Shown: positions 22,540-36,045, numbered from the stretch's first letter. The stretch is DNA of 64,000 nt from Paralvinella palmiformis (GCA_025642065.1 JAODUP010000427.1:169501-233500), one strand, 5' to 3'. Numbers and translations are program-made. Notes: generated by a model from the sequence alone, not told the origin.

Positions 22540-23440
22540 CTCTGTCTTTATCAAGTTCAGAAATTATTGAGTTTGAGGTTTTGTTCCACACACTGACACA
22601 GGTATTGTTCATGGAAAGAATGAGTTCTTAAAGGCCAGAGTTCGTGCTGCATACAGTTTAAACTTATCACTATTAACTGACCTCGTCCTTGTGCTACCTC
22701 ATGTGATGTACTCCTCTAGTCACTAGTGGTATCGCCACCGTACCGCCAACTATCTTGTTCATTAGATTGAGTTGTGCTTTCCCCCGTCTGGATTCCAGTG
22801 ATTCCCAGCCTAGTTTATTTATCGTATCACTCACACTAGCAGTATGTTTGTAGTTGTTTGGACTGCTTCAACTAATTGAGTGTCTTTGGCTAAATGTTGA
22901 TCCCACACAACTGCGGCGTACTCGACCCGTGATCTGATCAGGGAAAAGTATGCTAGTTCCTGTAGTTGACTAGGACATCTACTTAAGTTGCGTTGCAAAA
23001 AAATGATCATTTGGTTTGCCTTAGCTGTTGTTGCAATATGTCACTCCCATCTAAGGTCGTTTGATATTGTGATTCCCAGGTATTTAGTATCATGGATTTG
23101 CTTTAAAATGGAGCCACACAGACTATAGAAGTGTTGAGGTGGGTTCTTGTTGTTGGCTATTGTCATGATAAAGCATTTCTGTGGGTTATATTTCATACCC
23201 CAGGTGTCAGCCCATTGGGAGAGGGCTGCAAGATTTTGATCCAATAAGTATTGGTCCCTCGAGTCCATGATGGGTGTGTAAATAAGGCAATCATCGGCAA
23301 AAAGAGCCGTACCTGAGATTTGATGATAGATGGTAGGTCATTTATGAAGAATAAAAATAGCAGTGGACCTAGAACGGTCCCCTTGGGGAACGCCAGACAC
23401 CACGTATATGTTGTATGAATGCTCACCATTGACTATGACA
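22540..23440 (-). mobile_element. LINE reverse transcriptase C-terminal half, jockey/CR1-like, frameshifted
   Basis: On the minus strand: KGTVLGPLLFLFFINDLPSI (palm motif), then after a frameshift FADDCLIYTPIMDSRDQY with the catalytic FADD, then LAALSQWADTWGMKYNPQKC, TKYLGITISNDLRWE, and decayed thumb/C-terminal pieces VWDQHLAKDT, LGWESLESRRGKAQLNLMNK and KNSFFP. The 5' half is missing. Frameshifts separate the palm motif from the FADD box. Confidence 0.8.
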
Positions 23441-23444
23441 GTCA

Positions 23445-25080
23445 CCGTGATTAGCAATGTCCAGTCACCAGTGTGATAAGAAAAACTGGCAGATATGAAA
23501 ATGCATCAGAAAGATCCTAAACTTATGATCACACTGTGACACTTGTGTCTTGTCACTTGACGCTACTGAAAAAACTAAACTAAAAAAACAAGCAGATTAT
23601 TAAGAAAGCTATCTCGATTTTAAGATTTTGTCCATCCTAATAATCGGCCTATGTGTATTACTATTTGTGGCAAGTCTCACGTGATTTCAGATTATTTGTA
23701 ATCACAGACACATTCCAGGAACAATGGATTAAATCTAAATTAATCAGTAGGGGAAAAGTGGGAAAATGTTCCTAATAAGGCATATGGATCACGTGATTTG
23801 TGACCTAATTCAATCTCATCAAGGTTATTTATACAAGCAAAGTGGTGTGAGGGGAAGTTTGACCACAGTGCAGGCAAATTGACCACCGTTAGGGAAGGTG
23901 GTCATTTTTTCAAAATGGTCATAACTAAGAAGAAAATATATAGTTTAATGAGGCTATATTTTATAATATTGAGTAATCGGCTAAAATATTCCCCAAATAT
24001 TGCCACTTATTTGACAGGTCACAAAAGTCTAATTCCAGAAATGTACCATTGCCAGAGGGGAAGGTTTATGAACGTCATAAATCACCACAGGATTGTACCA
24101 CTGACCTGTTTTCATAATTTGTGTAATGTAATATTTATGTATAACACATAAATATGTATATAGGAAATAAATATGTATCAAGTTGTCATATTTTTCAGAA
24201 ATAAGGCTTATTAGTCGTAGAACTTCCATTTTTGTTTCATTAGATAGGTCTTGAAGAGACTAATAAGTAAATATATAACTTGACATGGTTTTCCTACATT
24301 ATTTAGGAAATATATACCTCAATAGGGTAGAAAATGACCACTGTAAGGTCTAAACTCTAATGCATATTTTTTTAATCCAGACAAAAAACAATTAAAATCA
24401 ACATGCAATGAAAAAGAAGTTCAGGTGTTGTGCTGTTATATATTTTATAAAGAAATTAACCACAGTACAATATGTTTTATGATTAGAATGTAGTTATATA
24501 TACATATTATATGCATGTAAATCATATTTGATATTATGGTGACAAATGTGATGAATTATTTTTCAAGTGTGATGGACAAATCCAATGGAAAAGACAATGT
24601 TGCATTGAATTGATGCAATTTAATGTTGGACATAATCCATGGTGTCATTAAATAATGCATCAATTGTTTTATGTACATCTAACAAATTGAAATGCAAATA
24701 ATCACGAACACAATGCAACTTTATTCCCAAAAATTACCTTTCGGTGTTTTATCTTAGGCCGGCAAACTTGAACCAAGCACCTTTTTTTAAACAGATGTTT
24801 AATTCTCTAGTACATCTTAAATATTCACAATGTGCACAAAATATAGTGAAATATAAAACCTATGTATATTATTATGCATACATCATACATAAAGTAGAAT
24901 GGATGGGCTAAATTAAGCATAGATTTGATCGGATTGTATAACAACCTAAACGTGTTGATCTGACGCTGCAAGAATTTACGAGATTTGATGCTCAAGGTCC
25001 TCTGCGTTTTTCCCATTGCGCAGCATGGATAGTTTCGCATCAAAAACAAAAATGATACGGAATATAGAGGCATTGCCTGA
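23445..25080. other. Intergenic; half copy of dispersed repeat C at its start
   Basis: 23,765-23,880 holds AATAAGGCATATGGATCACG, then TTTGTGACCTAATTCAATCT and AAGTTTGACCACAGTG, shared with 28,885-28,985. The rest is AT-rich with no recognised gene. Confidence 0.5.
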
Positions 25081-25084
25081 TTGT

Positions 25085-26440
25085 TTGTTTCGGTCTTGAC
25101 TGGTACAGTTTATTTACGTAGTGCTCATGGCAAATTGTATTGCTCTGGACGCCAAAATTTTTCCAATCTGGACCTAAAGCTGTTTATTGACTGGCTATCA
25201 ATAACTTCAACTGGGAGCGAGTTCCAATCATTCACAACTCTCTGGCTGAATACTGGCTGCCGACTTCCTGATCTGGCATGTTTTTTCGCAGTCTTCTGGC
25301 TGTGACCACGAGTGACTGATGCAGCACTTAGTTCGAAGAATATAGTACTATCTATTCTATCAATTTCATTTAATATTTTGTAAGTCTGAATCATGTCACC
25401 TCTTCTCCTACGGTGTTGTAATGATGGCAATTTTAAGGTTCTTAGTCGCTTATCATATGGTAGATGCCTTATCTCTGGAATGAGTTTGGTGGCCTGTCAT
25501 TATCTTGTCTAAACCTTGGATGCCAGATTACATTACCATATTTTAAATGTGGTCGTACCATAGTTGTGAAGAGTCTAGGCATGGTGACATTATCCAGGCA
25601 TATGAAAGTGGCTCGTATTAGTCCTAACAGGCGTGACGCTTTTGCTACTGCCTTAGAAGTTAGAGACATGGTCGTGGAATTTTAGTTCCTCGTCAATATA
25701 TACTCCCGAGTCCCTCTCATTTCTGGTGTCTTCTGTGAGTTCATATGGTAATTTAGTCTCTGGTTTGAACTGCCTAGATGGAGACTCTTAAACTTGATTT
25801 TGTTGAACCCCAGTTGCCACTTGTTCGACCATTCCACGAGGTTGTCAAGATCCTGCTGCATGACATCATGATCTTCTATTATCCTAATAACCTGGAACAG
25901 CTTTGTGTCGTCAGCAAATATTTTTGCTGACTACATCTGACAGGTCATTTATAAAAATAACAAACAAGATCGGACCTAACACACTTCCTTGGGGTATTCC
26001 ACTCAGGATATCTGTCCATGATGACAGCTTTCCATTTACCACTACTCTCTGCCTTTGTCCAGTTAAAAAATCTTGTATCCACTGCAGTACTTTACCGGTT
26101 ATACCATACGCTTTCAGTTTCCTCAATAACCTTTTTTGAAATCCAAGTAAATCACATCTATCGGGGCACCACTGTCCTGCAACTTAGTCCATGGTTCAAG
26201 AGTGACTAATAACTGTGTCATGCAGGAGTGTCCCAGGACAAAACCATGCTGCTGATCACAGAATAGGTTATTTTCTATCATGTGTTTCACCAGTGAATCC
26301 CTAATCACAGACTCCCATCATTTTTCCTATCACTGATGTGAGACTGACGGGACAATAATTTCCAGGAACCACTTTTGAACCACTATTAAATAGAAAACAT
26401 TCTCAGCTTTATCACAGTGGTGGTTTCCCTGTTCTAGCTC
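25085..26440 (-). mobile_element. 5'-truncated LINE (CR1/jockey-like) reverse transcriptase with several frame breaks
   Basis: In minus-strand order: NYCPVSLTSVIGKMMG at about 26.33 kb, HMIENNLFCDQQHGFVLGHS and [10 protein letters not shown] (first catalytic Asp region), [40 protein letters not shown], then after a frameshift [11 protein letters not shown] near 25.9 kb. Next come LRATFICLDNV-type thumb sequence with KYGNVIWHPRF, and the C-terminal end TRGHSQKTAKKHARSG, FSQRVVNDWNSLPVEVIDS. Catalytic motifs are recognisable but at least four frame changes make it inactive. Confidence 0.88.
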
Positions 26441-26449
26441 AGTTATTAA

Positions 26450-26870
26450 TAGATATATTATTGCGGTTTAGATTTAAAAGTGATCGCAGACTAGGTTAGT
26501 TTCGTATTTTCATAGGGACACCAGCATATTTAGAAAGAGTGGAATATTGGCAACGACATGGCTAGCTTCGTGTATTAATAATATTGCCAAGGCTGTGCAC
26601 AAAGAGGGTAAACAGACCCCCTATCGTAGACCATTTTGTCAAAAAATTGTTTCTGGCCCGTTTTCGATGTCTCATCATTTAACAATTATATCACCAATTT
26701 CAAAACAAATTAGATTAGGGGATAGAGCTATAAGTTTATTTGTTTAATTTATAGTTATTATGTGAAATATTAAGGCAAATACAAACAAAACAAAAAACAC
26801 TTTCATTTCACGTGTCATTTTCCTTACGCCCATTTAAAGCACTTGTCAAATAATATTCACCACATAACGA
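26450..26870. other. Intergenic, nothing recognised
   Basis: The 66-codon plus frame at 26547-26747 has no known domain. Confidence 0.35.
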
Positions 26871-26879
26871 CGCCCCTAC

Positions 26880-27130
26880 CACAGATACATATATATATAT
26901 ATATATATACATAGAGTAGACTTTTGAAATATTAATAATACCTAGCGACAAAAGTTTGAATTTTGACATGACCACTTTCAGTTGCTAATCGTTTTTCGGT
27001 GTTCAATTGTATCAAAGTAAACACAATACAATTATTCAGTGTTATATTATGTTCCAGCCTAAAACTATTAAGACTAATAAATAACGAAAAGGGTTTTTAT
27101 GTCATAGTTGATTCTCCCCACCTGGTCAAA
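26880..27130. repeat. Dispersed repeat C, second-half copy
   Basis: AGACTTTTGAAATATTAATA, TGACCACTTTCAGTTGCTAA and ACACAATACAATTATTCAGT recur at 29.11-29.31 kb. A (TA)n tract (26888-26908) sits at the start. Confidence 0.65.
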
Positions 27131-27799
27131 CCTCCCCGCTTAAATCCTAAATGAAAATCACCACCCAGTTCCAAAGTCATCTTGATGTTAAAGCAAGTTG
27201 CACTAAAAATATTTTATAAATTTTACACTGTACCTTGACTATGAGATTGCCCAACCCCTGTACTAGGTGTGCCACTGAGCTCGATTCTTTTTGACGATGT
27301 TGGTACTATAGAAGTTTGTAATTATTATTAAATTTAAATAAGTGGCTCGTCATACAGATGTGGCAGCTATGTTTTGCTGCGTAGGCCAAAAATAGAGATA
27401 CAGCTTTGCGTTTTATCCCTTGTGATCTTGTTGCTTTGTTATGCTTGGGTTTTCAATGATTGATGGGTGTTTTTTAATCATTGCATTATTTCGTTTTCAA
27501 CATATATAATACATCAAAATGATGCCACAAAATAAAATAAGAACTGAACATTATATTGCCACGAAATTCATTTAAGCCTTAATAGGGTTGAAAAAGATAT
27601 AAAATGGATAGTCTAGTAGATCTAGATACTACTATTTTTTGATAATGTAAATATCTATATAATACATTAAAATACCAGGATAGCAACAAAAAGTGAAAGT
27701 ACTTGTTTCCGTTGTGGATAATGTATGACAGATGATTGACTAGATGAAAGTTAAATGACTAATTTGTGACATGACTATATAATGGACATTACAGATAAA

Positions 27800-27836
<37 letters not shown>

Positions 27837-28880
27837 ATTGTATGTGTAAGACCAGGTTATAAATCAGTGTTTTCCCTGGGTAATATCGGGATAGGGTTGG
27901 CAGCCAACGAAAGATGTTGTAAAAGTTGGGAGAAGGAAATATGGACTGTCACTGCCAGCATTGCTCTGTGATATCTACTCTCCCATTCCTGATGTGATGT
28001 TCTGCCTACATTTATTGTATCAATATCATCATGATCATGCACATACAATCAAATCTGCGTAATATGACAATATTTGTGAGGCTGCGACGTGATGTAAGGT
28101 CACGTTTTTTTTGGTGGTCAATTTCCCAAATCCTGAACATGCTAGACCTATAGTCACTAAGACGTCCAAATGCTTGGGTAAAAAAATGACACGGCATGTG
28201 ATGTGCTAACATCTAGTATATCAAATTACTACCTCTGTGATTAACATCACAGCATGTTACAGAATACTATGCGAATGAGGAATTTTGAAAACTGTTCATA
28301 TGAAGGACACGCGTAAGCACGTGTGCGCACACACACAAACTGTGCTTAGGGGTTCACCTCTTTCCCGTGGATAAAAGCCAAGAGTGATCAGACTTGATGA
28401 AAAATGCAGTCATTAAAAGATTAATGTATATAACTATAAGGCCATTGTTTTTTGAATACTTGTTTTACAAACCCATCACCACAGCTGAAACTCACCGCTG
28501 GGAAATACAATTGACTTTTATTCTTTTTATTATTATTTTTCTGCCGACCCGCTGCAGCTAACCTTGTTTTTTTTTCTTCATATTGTTTATTTCAACATTC
28601 AATATGCATAATTTTAACAAAAGCAAATGCATACAGAATGTTGAAAAGGAAGATGCTTGAATCATTGCCTATATGGTGCACCCTCCCCTAACATAACATT
28701 AAAAACATTCATGATAATTTAAAAGTAAAACATTTTCCCCAGTAGCTACTAACCTGAAATAACTCGATTAATTTAGGGAAGAAGCTGGGGGGTTCGACCA
28801 CCTTACACTTCAATGGTTTATCTTAGTATATGCGATACAGCAATTGGCAAGAAGTACTTTTCTACAGGTCCCTCGATGTT
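27131..28880. other. Intergenic with (TA)n at 27802-27832
   Basis: AT-rich. The small minus frames 27857-28212 show no known domain. A uniform (TA)n tract lies near 27.8 kb. Confidence 0.45.
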
Positions 28881-28884
28881 TAAT

Positions 28885-29320
28885 GTTCCTAATAAGGCAC
28901 TGATCACATGATTTGTCACCCAATTCAATGTCGATAAAGGTTATTTTTGTAAGCAAAGTGGCGTGAGTGGAAGTTTGACTAGAGTGTAACATATGTTACA
29001 CTCTTTGGTTTGATCACAGTGCTGGGCTTGTCTTGTTGAAATTTGTGGTAGAAACCCCTGGCTGTCGCCTAATAGGCACAGCTAAACACACACAGTGCTG
29101 GGCCGATCGACCCTATGTATATATACATAGTGTAGACTTTTGAAATGTTGACACCTATCGACAAAAGTTCAAATTTTGATCCGACCACTTTCAGTCGCTA
29201 ATTGGTTTTGGTGGTATATTGTTGCAGGTTGCTTCAAAGTAAACACAAAACAATTATTCAGTGATATATTATGTTCCAGCTTAAAACTATTAAGTGTAAT
29301 AAAGTCGAACCTCCCCACTT
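28885..29320. repeat. Dispersed repeat C, fuller copy
   Basis: Joins the sequence found at 23.77-23.88 kb (AATAAGGCACTGATCACATG, AAGCAAAGTGGCGTGAG) with that found at 26.88-27.13 kb (GTAGACTTTTGAAATGTTGA, ATTATGTTCCAGCTTAAAAC). A small SINE family A tail fragment (AACCCCTGGCTGTCGCCTAA) lies inside at 29.05-29.09 kb. No coding capacity, class unknown. Confidence 0.6.
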
Positions 29321-30215
29321 CTCCTATATCTTTTTGAAACAACAACAAATTGAAATACTATGAAATACTACCTATAATTAGGTATTAGCACAATGTTTTA
29401 CTTGTGTCATACATCCAAAAAAACTTTCTTCAGGTGTCACTCAACAAGTCACCCATTTTGTCTTCCTTGACCCACACACTAAATGGCCTCGTGGAGTGAG
29501 GTGTTGTTAAGTGGGCCCTGCATTATTCATGTGTTTTGGACACCCCTTTCACCTTCAGGGATATATTTCTTTGGAAGGCCTGCCTGGATACTCGATTTGG
29601 ACAGTTGAATCCAGAAGTTTACGACCCGAACCAGACCCACATTCTGGTATATTCTTGAAATGAAAATGTACAAGAGACTTTGATGCCATTGTACGATGTT
29701 AATTTGTTTTAATATTTCTGAGATTAAAATTCACCACAGAGCAAAGGGGCAAGTAATGCGCTTCCCATGAATGCACAGGTATTTATAGAAATAACTGAGG
29801 TTAGTGCAAACTGAGATTAGTACAAACAATATCAATGAAATTGTTTGAATATATATCTATTAACGAAATACATCATGACTTTAGCCAGGTAAAGTCTATA
29901 TAATAAATAGGATAATTAGAATATAATCAAACCCCCAAATCCGATCCCTCTGTAATTTGACCACCTGTGTAAATGGACCACTTTTTCACCATCTTAAATT
30001 ATTGCTATGTTTTAAATTGTTGTTTTCTTCTATAACTGGGCCACCTCTATGGGTCAGTCAATATCAGGGGATGTTTCAAATTTGCACATAGCCCCAAAAT
30101 TCAAATATATTTGTAAACAGCATTTAATATGTTATTTAGAAATATATACACTTCTAGATCTTCCCCATAAGTTTCAGATATACAACCCTAATATTTAACT
30201 TGCAATGGTCATTTT
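29321..30215. other. Intergenic, nothing recognised
   Basis: AT-rich. The phrase TTTGACCACCTGTGTAAATG near 29.96 kb echoes repeat C wording, but no full copy is present. Confidence 0.35.
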
Positions 30216-30217
30216 AC

Positions 30218-30460
30218 AGGATTCGCACAGGTCCTTGAAAACCTGGAAAGTCGTGGAATTTGAAAATTAGGATTCCAGGCCTGGAAAGTCCTGGAATTTT
30301 TGTAGAGGTCCTTGAAAGTCCTGGAATTTGCACATACAGATATATATTTCTAATCATAAGCGTACAGGGATTCAGTCGTGACAATTCTTCCGAAATATGG
30401 GTGTACCTTTGTGCGTTAAAAGTTCATGAATTCATTGAAAAGGTCCTTGAATGAAATGTA
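30218..30460. repeat. CCTGGAAA-type repeat, divergent copy
   Basis: CAGGTCCTTGAAAACCTGGA, AAAGTCGTGGAATTTGAAAA and CTTGAAAGTCCTGGAATTTG give the same TCCTTGAA/CCTGGAAA vocabulary as the copies at 6.2, 10.0 and 55.5 kb, but the bodies do not align end to end. It may be a related subfamily. Confidence 0.45.
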
Positions 30461-30479
30461 ATATTTGAAGGGTACAGTA

Positions 30480-30739
30480 AACAGTTATTTATTAAGATAA
30501 AGACCCTATATACAAGTAAAATGTATAGCTTCTTTACATTTTACATAGTTATTACTAACATGAGGTACTGAGAAAGGATCAATAAGAAAATTTCACTAAA
30601 AATGTATTTTTTTAAATCTGAGGAATATTCCAAAGTGTATAATTACAAGATAAGCAAAACAAGTTCACCCAAATAGTTTTGAATGTGCATAATTACAAGA
30701 TAAGCGAAACAAGTTCACCCAAATAGTTTTGAATGTATG

Positions 30740-30776
<37 letters not shown>

Positions 30777-33700
30777 CCATGTTGAGCATATGCTTGTTAG
30801 CTGGACTGTAAATGATATGGATTATATATGTGAATTTATATTAAGATATTATTGTCATGAACACTACACATCCAAAATCTTTTGATCTTGTGTGAGCACA
30901 GTTTATGAAAATTACATTTATAGTCATTTTTTATTTCGGGAGAAAGATTGGAGGCTTTTATCTGGTCCCATGTTTCATCAGATATGCAGTCTTTGCACAG
31001 TTTCCTTCTCTCTGGTTTGTATCAGACCTGCTCTGAGATTGTTGTGGTATCTGGTCTGCCTTTGTCATGCCTTAGAATTCGTTTAATCAAAGCACAATAA
31101 AAGAATTGAATTGATTTCAAGATTTTGTAACCATGAAGCTTTTCCTGCGAATGCCACCTGTTGGTTTCATGGTATGGTTTATCAACACACTCTTTCTGTT
31201 TAGCTCATTCATTGTCCTTTTTGTTTCTTCTGGTTCTGTCCACATATCCCTTTGAGTTTGACTCTGTATTGTTATTTACTGTGTACTTTTTATGCAGTTG
31301 GTGATGTGGAGTTAATAGTTATTGTTTGTAACAAATAAACAATATATTTATAACATGCTGTTATTTTAACTGGTTTGTGTAGTGTCTGTGATGCATACCT
31401 TTTGTTAAATTGTGAAACTCCCTGATAATATTATGAAGATTGTTTAGTTTTTTGAGATGATATTAATTAGTAGTATAGTGGAAAGGTATAAATGTAACAA
31501 TATGTTCCTGTAAACCCATCCTGGTGTGTGTAACTGACACAGTGAACTGAATTAATCTATATGTGGAATGTAATTTTTAATGTAATCATTATATGAGGAA
31601 TATGTTTGCTTTTGCATAGTGCATTTATGAAACAAAATCACAACAATTAATTATATTATTTTAAAGGCTAAATTTGATAGAATCTCAAAATGTAATATAA
31701 TGTCACAGACAATACAGTGGTCATGGACACTACAATTAGTAAACAAACAATAGATCTGAGCATTTGTAATATTCCAAGAATTTCCAATTACTAGCAAGTT
31801 GAATAGAAGAATGATGAATGATGAGACAAATACTATTTTGGACATATGACATTTATTGGCTAGTATGGGAAGACTTGATTACATCATAGACACTACATAA
31901 CAATTGTCTGAAAGTGATCTGCCACCAAGTAGAGGGTCTGCATCTCAAAATAAATATACCAATACCATTATTGTTATTCAAAATGTGTAACCAATATACA
32001 TAACCATTTAAAAAAATTGATATCCAGCATTATTCATCAACATATTTCAAAATAAAATGAGCTATTTCAAATAAAGGGTCTCCAGTTTTGAAAAGTGTAA
32101 CACATATGTCATTCTTGGCGAATTTGTGTCATTCCACTGTTTCTCAAAGCATCAGCTTGAGCAATGTTATTATGGATCCAGTTATGCATCTGGCCCAACA
32201 TCAAATTAATTATTGTGAAAGACTGTTTTGTATCACAATATTTTACATAGATAACACCACATAACACCCTGACGTTATTTTTGGGAGCCTAATATTGACT
32301 GACCCCATACCATTACTAGGAATGGCAGTCTGGTTCAACTTTTTATATTATGTGCTGGGTGCTCATCCAATATGTCCAGCTCAATAAAACATAAGGAAAT
32401 ATATACCAGATACATTTACACAACTGTATCTATCCACAAAAGTTAGAATAGATTGCACAGAAATAAAAGCAGAGGAACATGCATTATTATTTTCCAATTA
32501 GTGGGGATGTGATGCTGCTGAAAGAGAAATGCCAACAGATGAGACATAATGTTTTAACTGCTACATCAGATCAGTATGACAAATATAAGTAGGCATATTT
32601 AAATTTTACTTATCACATAAAGCTATTTTTACTTTGGCTAGTGCTGCCAAGTACATAAGGCTCTTTTTTGTGTGGTTAAAGATAAAATTCTGATACATGA
32701 TTGCTTGAGCTGAAGGATCATGAAAACATGTATTTTACAACTTTGGGAAGAGTTTTCCTGTGATTCATGACTCCAGAAGATATTTGTTTCAGTAAGGATA
32801 TCATCCATTGCCTGCTGACATAGAAATCTATTAACTGGCAACATTGAATTTGCAAAATATAATTCAGTGTGTCTGCCAGTTATATATGATCTGCAGAATG
32901 AAATGGGTTATGAACATAGTTTACCAGAGACCAAAAAAACTATCGGCATTGAATTTTGATTAGAGTTCAGTGCCAGAAAGTTTGCTTATTCATTAGAAGG
33001 TAGTGTAGCATTTTTACAAGAGTAATCACTTGAAGGACGACTTTACAGAATTGTGAAAAGAAAATACAGTTGCCTGAAAACCAAGAAACGTTCTGGTACC
33101 AGATTTGTCATGTTAAAGTTAATTGGCTATGTATTCTTGAGGTAATATGTTTGTGTTTCTTGGCTGTCTGATCAGATGTTGTTTCATGTGACTGTTGTTG
33201 TTGATTGTTGTTGGTTAATTCACATACCTGGTGTACTAGGGAGAAACATGAAAAGTGTTTGGACTATGTGGTGGTATCAGTGATTTGTATACTTGGGCCA
33301 TGAACTATCTTCAAATTGGATATAACAAATACAATACTTGTTCTGCAACTATTTTACATTCTTTGTATTTAAGTCAACATATTTGTAGTTGATGACCAAT
33401 TTCTATTACCTATTGACAAATAAACATAACTTTAATATTGTTAATATTACATCAAATCTTATTTAGTCATGGCAAAACTAATGTATTATAGTTATGGGTT
33501 AACTTAAATTCCATACTATTACTAGTAGAAACAAACTGTAGATTATTATTAAGTAACCAACGCTAAAGTTTACTTGATCATTACAAGTTCTCAAACCTAC
33601 TAATTTGTTTCATTTGTGTCACTAGGGTCAGTTTGAATGTACTCTTACTGTCACTAGGGCCTACTGGGCTACTGGTCTTTTCAACATTGGAATATCAATG

Positions 33701-34235
33701 TATTATGCAGTTTGCATTATATTACAAAACAGCCAAGACTACAATATAGCCGATTATTAAACAATACCACCAGAAATGAATTATACGTAATAAAAAACAG
33801 ACAGCCCACACCGAATCCGGGACATCCAGATATTTAGATTATGTTTATGTGAGCTTTCACCATAAATATAATTGTTTCAATAAATAGAAAGCACAGTGTG
33901 TGTAACTATTTTATTCAATTCATTGTACAAATGTAATGATCGCAAAGTAATGAATGTCTCGTACTCTAAAATGTGTAAACACAAACATTGCATATAATAA
34001 TTTCTTTATTTCTGACATGGTGTACATAGTCAGTATTCCTATTATTAAGTCTAGATCGTATAATCTTAATATATTTGTTTGTATTATCTATATTGTTTCC
34101 ATGTTTTATATTTTTTAACTGGGCGCGAAGTAAAAATATATTTGAAGAAATATTTAAATATTGAGTCAACAGAACAGAATAAAACAAACCAACAGTAGCC
34201 AGCCAAACCAATCTCGTACAAATATATCGCTAAAA
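30480..34235. other. Long stretch without recognised genes
   Basis: Contains a local direct duplication of about 50 bp (ATAATTACAAGATAAGC..AACAAGTTCACCCAAATAG at 30,638-30,685 and 30,689-30,736) and (TA)n at 30743-30771. The remainder to 34.2 kb has no long frame, known domain or transposon end I can identify. It may be unique intergenic DNA or old unrecognised repeats. Confidence 0.45.
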
Positions 34236-34239
34236 TATA

Positions 34240-34855
34240 ATTTATAGTCCACAGCTGTATATAATTAATCATCATTCTCACAGGCTTCCAGCGTATGTTA
34301 TGAACCACTCCACGTAGTAGTTCAAGAACGGTCTTCCTGCCTGCTGCACGATCTTCAGACAGTTTACGCAGACAGTTCTGAATGTCCTTGTATTCACGCC
34401 TAATCCTTTTCTTGTGAGGTTGACCATTTAGATCTTTGGCGATGTGAGTGCAAACCATTGTATTTTCTTTCTTCAAGACATCTATCATGGTCCAGACGGG
34501 GGGATGTTGTTAGCCAACCAAATGAGTAAAACGATTTTTCCAACCATCACACTTGTTATTTGTTCTTGGTTCACCGTCCAGAGTGGCTTGGTGAACATTC
34601 CACAGGGCAGGTGGGTACCGAAGTGGAACTCTCCTCATACGAACAATGGTTGTTCCATCTAGACCATCTCGTGGAACACCTGCACGACGGGAAGTGCCGG
34701 CGACGTACGTTTCGTCGAAGGTAATCCACCAGATATTCTGCACCAGGAGCGGTATTATCACGGATGTACGTGATTCGCTCAAGAATATTTTCAATGGGCA
34801 GGAATGCTTGGGCATCAGTTTGTCCACAGAACCGTCCTTTGGTTAGTAGTTATAA
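34240..34855 (-). mobile_element. MULE (Mutator-like) transposase C-terminal remnant, FLYWCH-associated type
   Basis: Minus-strand LPIENILERITYIRDNTAPG, then a frame change to WWITFDETYVAGTSRR and PPALWNVHQATLDGEPRTNN, then CDGWKNRFTHLVG, a stop, and DVLKKENTMVCTHIAKDLNG. The WNVHxxxxxGxPRTNNxxEGWxxxF pattern is the hallmark of the C-terminal part of MULE transposases that accompany FLYWCH zinc fingers. The N-terminal DDE part is missing, and one frameshift and one stop are present. Confidence 0.78.
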
Positions 34856-34859
34856 TCTC

Positions 34860-35235
34860 CATGGTTGGACTTAGTTGAAATTAATTTTTGATATTGTGTG
34901 GCCCCGTTTTAGCCCATGGAAGCAATGCGTTCCAGTTGAATGAAATTAAGTCTCATTGGGATGATCTAGATCACGTTATCTGGTCAACTTGAAGGTACAT
35001 CAAACAGAAGCACTGTAAACTAAGCCAGATCTAATTGCATTTGGGTGGCCCCTTTATCCCATAAACCCATGCACATATTGCATGTTGCATATCTTTATTT
35101 ATATTTATGTATAATACTGGAGAAAACAGTATATTTTAATATAATTATACAAATTGTACACAAAAGTAGCAATAACTATTATGTTGCTAACATCTTATCT
35201 AAAGATAGGCCTATATTTAAAAGGCTGTTGCTATT
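34860..35235. other. Intergenic, nothing recognised
   Basis: Two similar phrases, GTGGCCCCGTTTTAGCCCATG near 34.90 kb and GTGGCCCCTTTATCCCATAA near 35.05 kb, are the only structure noticed. Confidence 0.3.
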
Positions 35236-35344
35236 GGTCCGGACATAGTTATAGCTCCGGCACTTAAACTGCGCATGCGCAGCTTTCGGACTATCTGGCA
35301 AAATATCATAAACCGGACACCTTACGAATGTATAAAGTTTTAAG

Positions 35345-35475
35345 ACCTTATAATTCTACTATAGCTCCGTGACTGACTGCCGCAGACCTTACAATTCTAC
35401 TATAGTTCCGGCACTGACTACCGGACACCTTACCAATTTTCTAAAGCTCCGGCACTGACTGCCGTACATCGTACT
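35345..35475. repeat. Degenerate tandem repeat, about 42 bp unit, three copies
   Basis: CCTTATAATTCTACTATAGC, CCTTACAATTCTACTATAGT and CCTTACCAATTTTCTAAAGC are each followed by a TCCGNNACTGACTNCCG block. Confidence 0.75.
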
Positions 35476-35589
35476 AAACTACTATCACTGACCTGTACAG
35501 GATAGAACACCTTACAAACGTAGTGCTTTATGATAAACTAAGTTTATGTCGGATATTTATGAAACTATTGTCTGGACCCGATATCACAG

Positions 35590-36045
35590 GGCGGACATGT
35601 CACTACTGTATCATGCATTGCCTATTGAATTATAGGATATATATCCTTTCCTATAATAAATGATAAATTTTTTATATTCTGCCTGCTACTTTACTGCTTG
35701 GGCTATTCAGGGCAGCTATTGGCAGACCTGGCGCTACGAATCTTGCATAGCCTATTGAATTATAGAATATATACCCCTTTGTAAACATGTGATTTATCAG
35801 TCAACTTCACGTACAGTAAATCAATTGTTACTCATGCTTGATAACTATTTTTACATATATGTATAATAATAATTGCAATTAGATCACAGATTTTTTCAAC
35901 CCTGGAATGATATGAACTTTTTATTCTGCCTGTTACGGCTATTCAAGGTAAGCTATTGGCGGAGCTGTCACCATGTATCATGTATTGCCTATTGAAATAT
36001 TCTGTAATACATAGAATATATACCCCTGCCTTTAATAAATTATAT
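35590..36045 (+). repeat. Three direct copies of a 65-90 bp block
   Basis: TGTATCATGCATTGCCTATT..TATAGGATATATA near 35.61 kb, CTTGCATAGCCTATTGAATT..AGAATATATACCCCT near 35.74 kb, and TGTATCATGTATTGCCTATT..AGAATATATACCCCT near 35.97 kb. GCTATTGGCNGAGCTGTCAC-like sequence precedes the last two. The units are dispersed, not strictly tandem. Confidence 0.65.
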
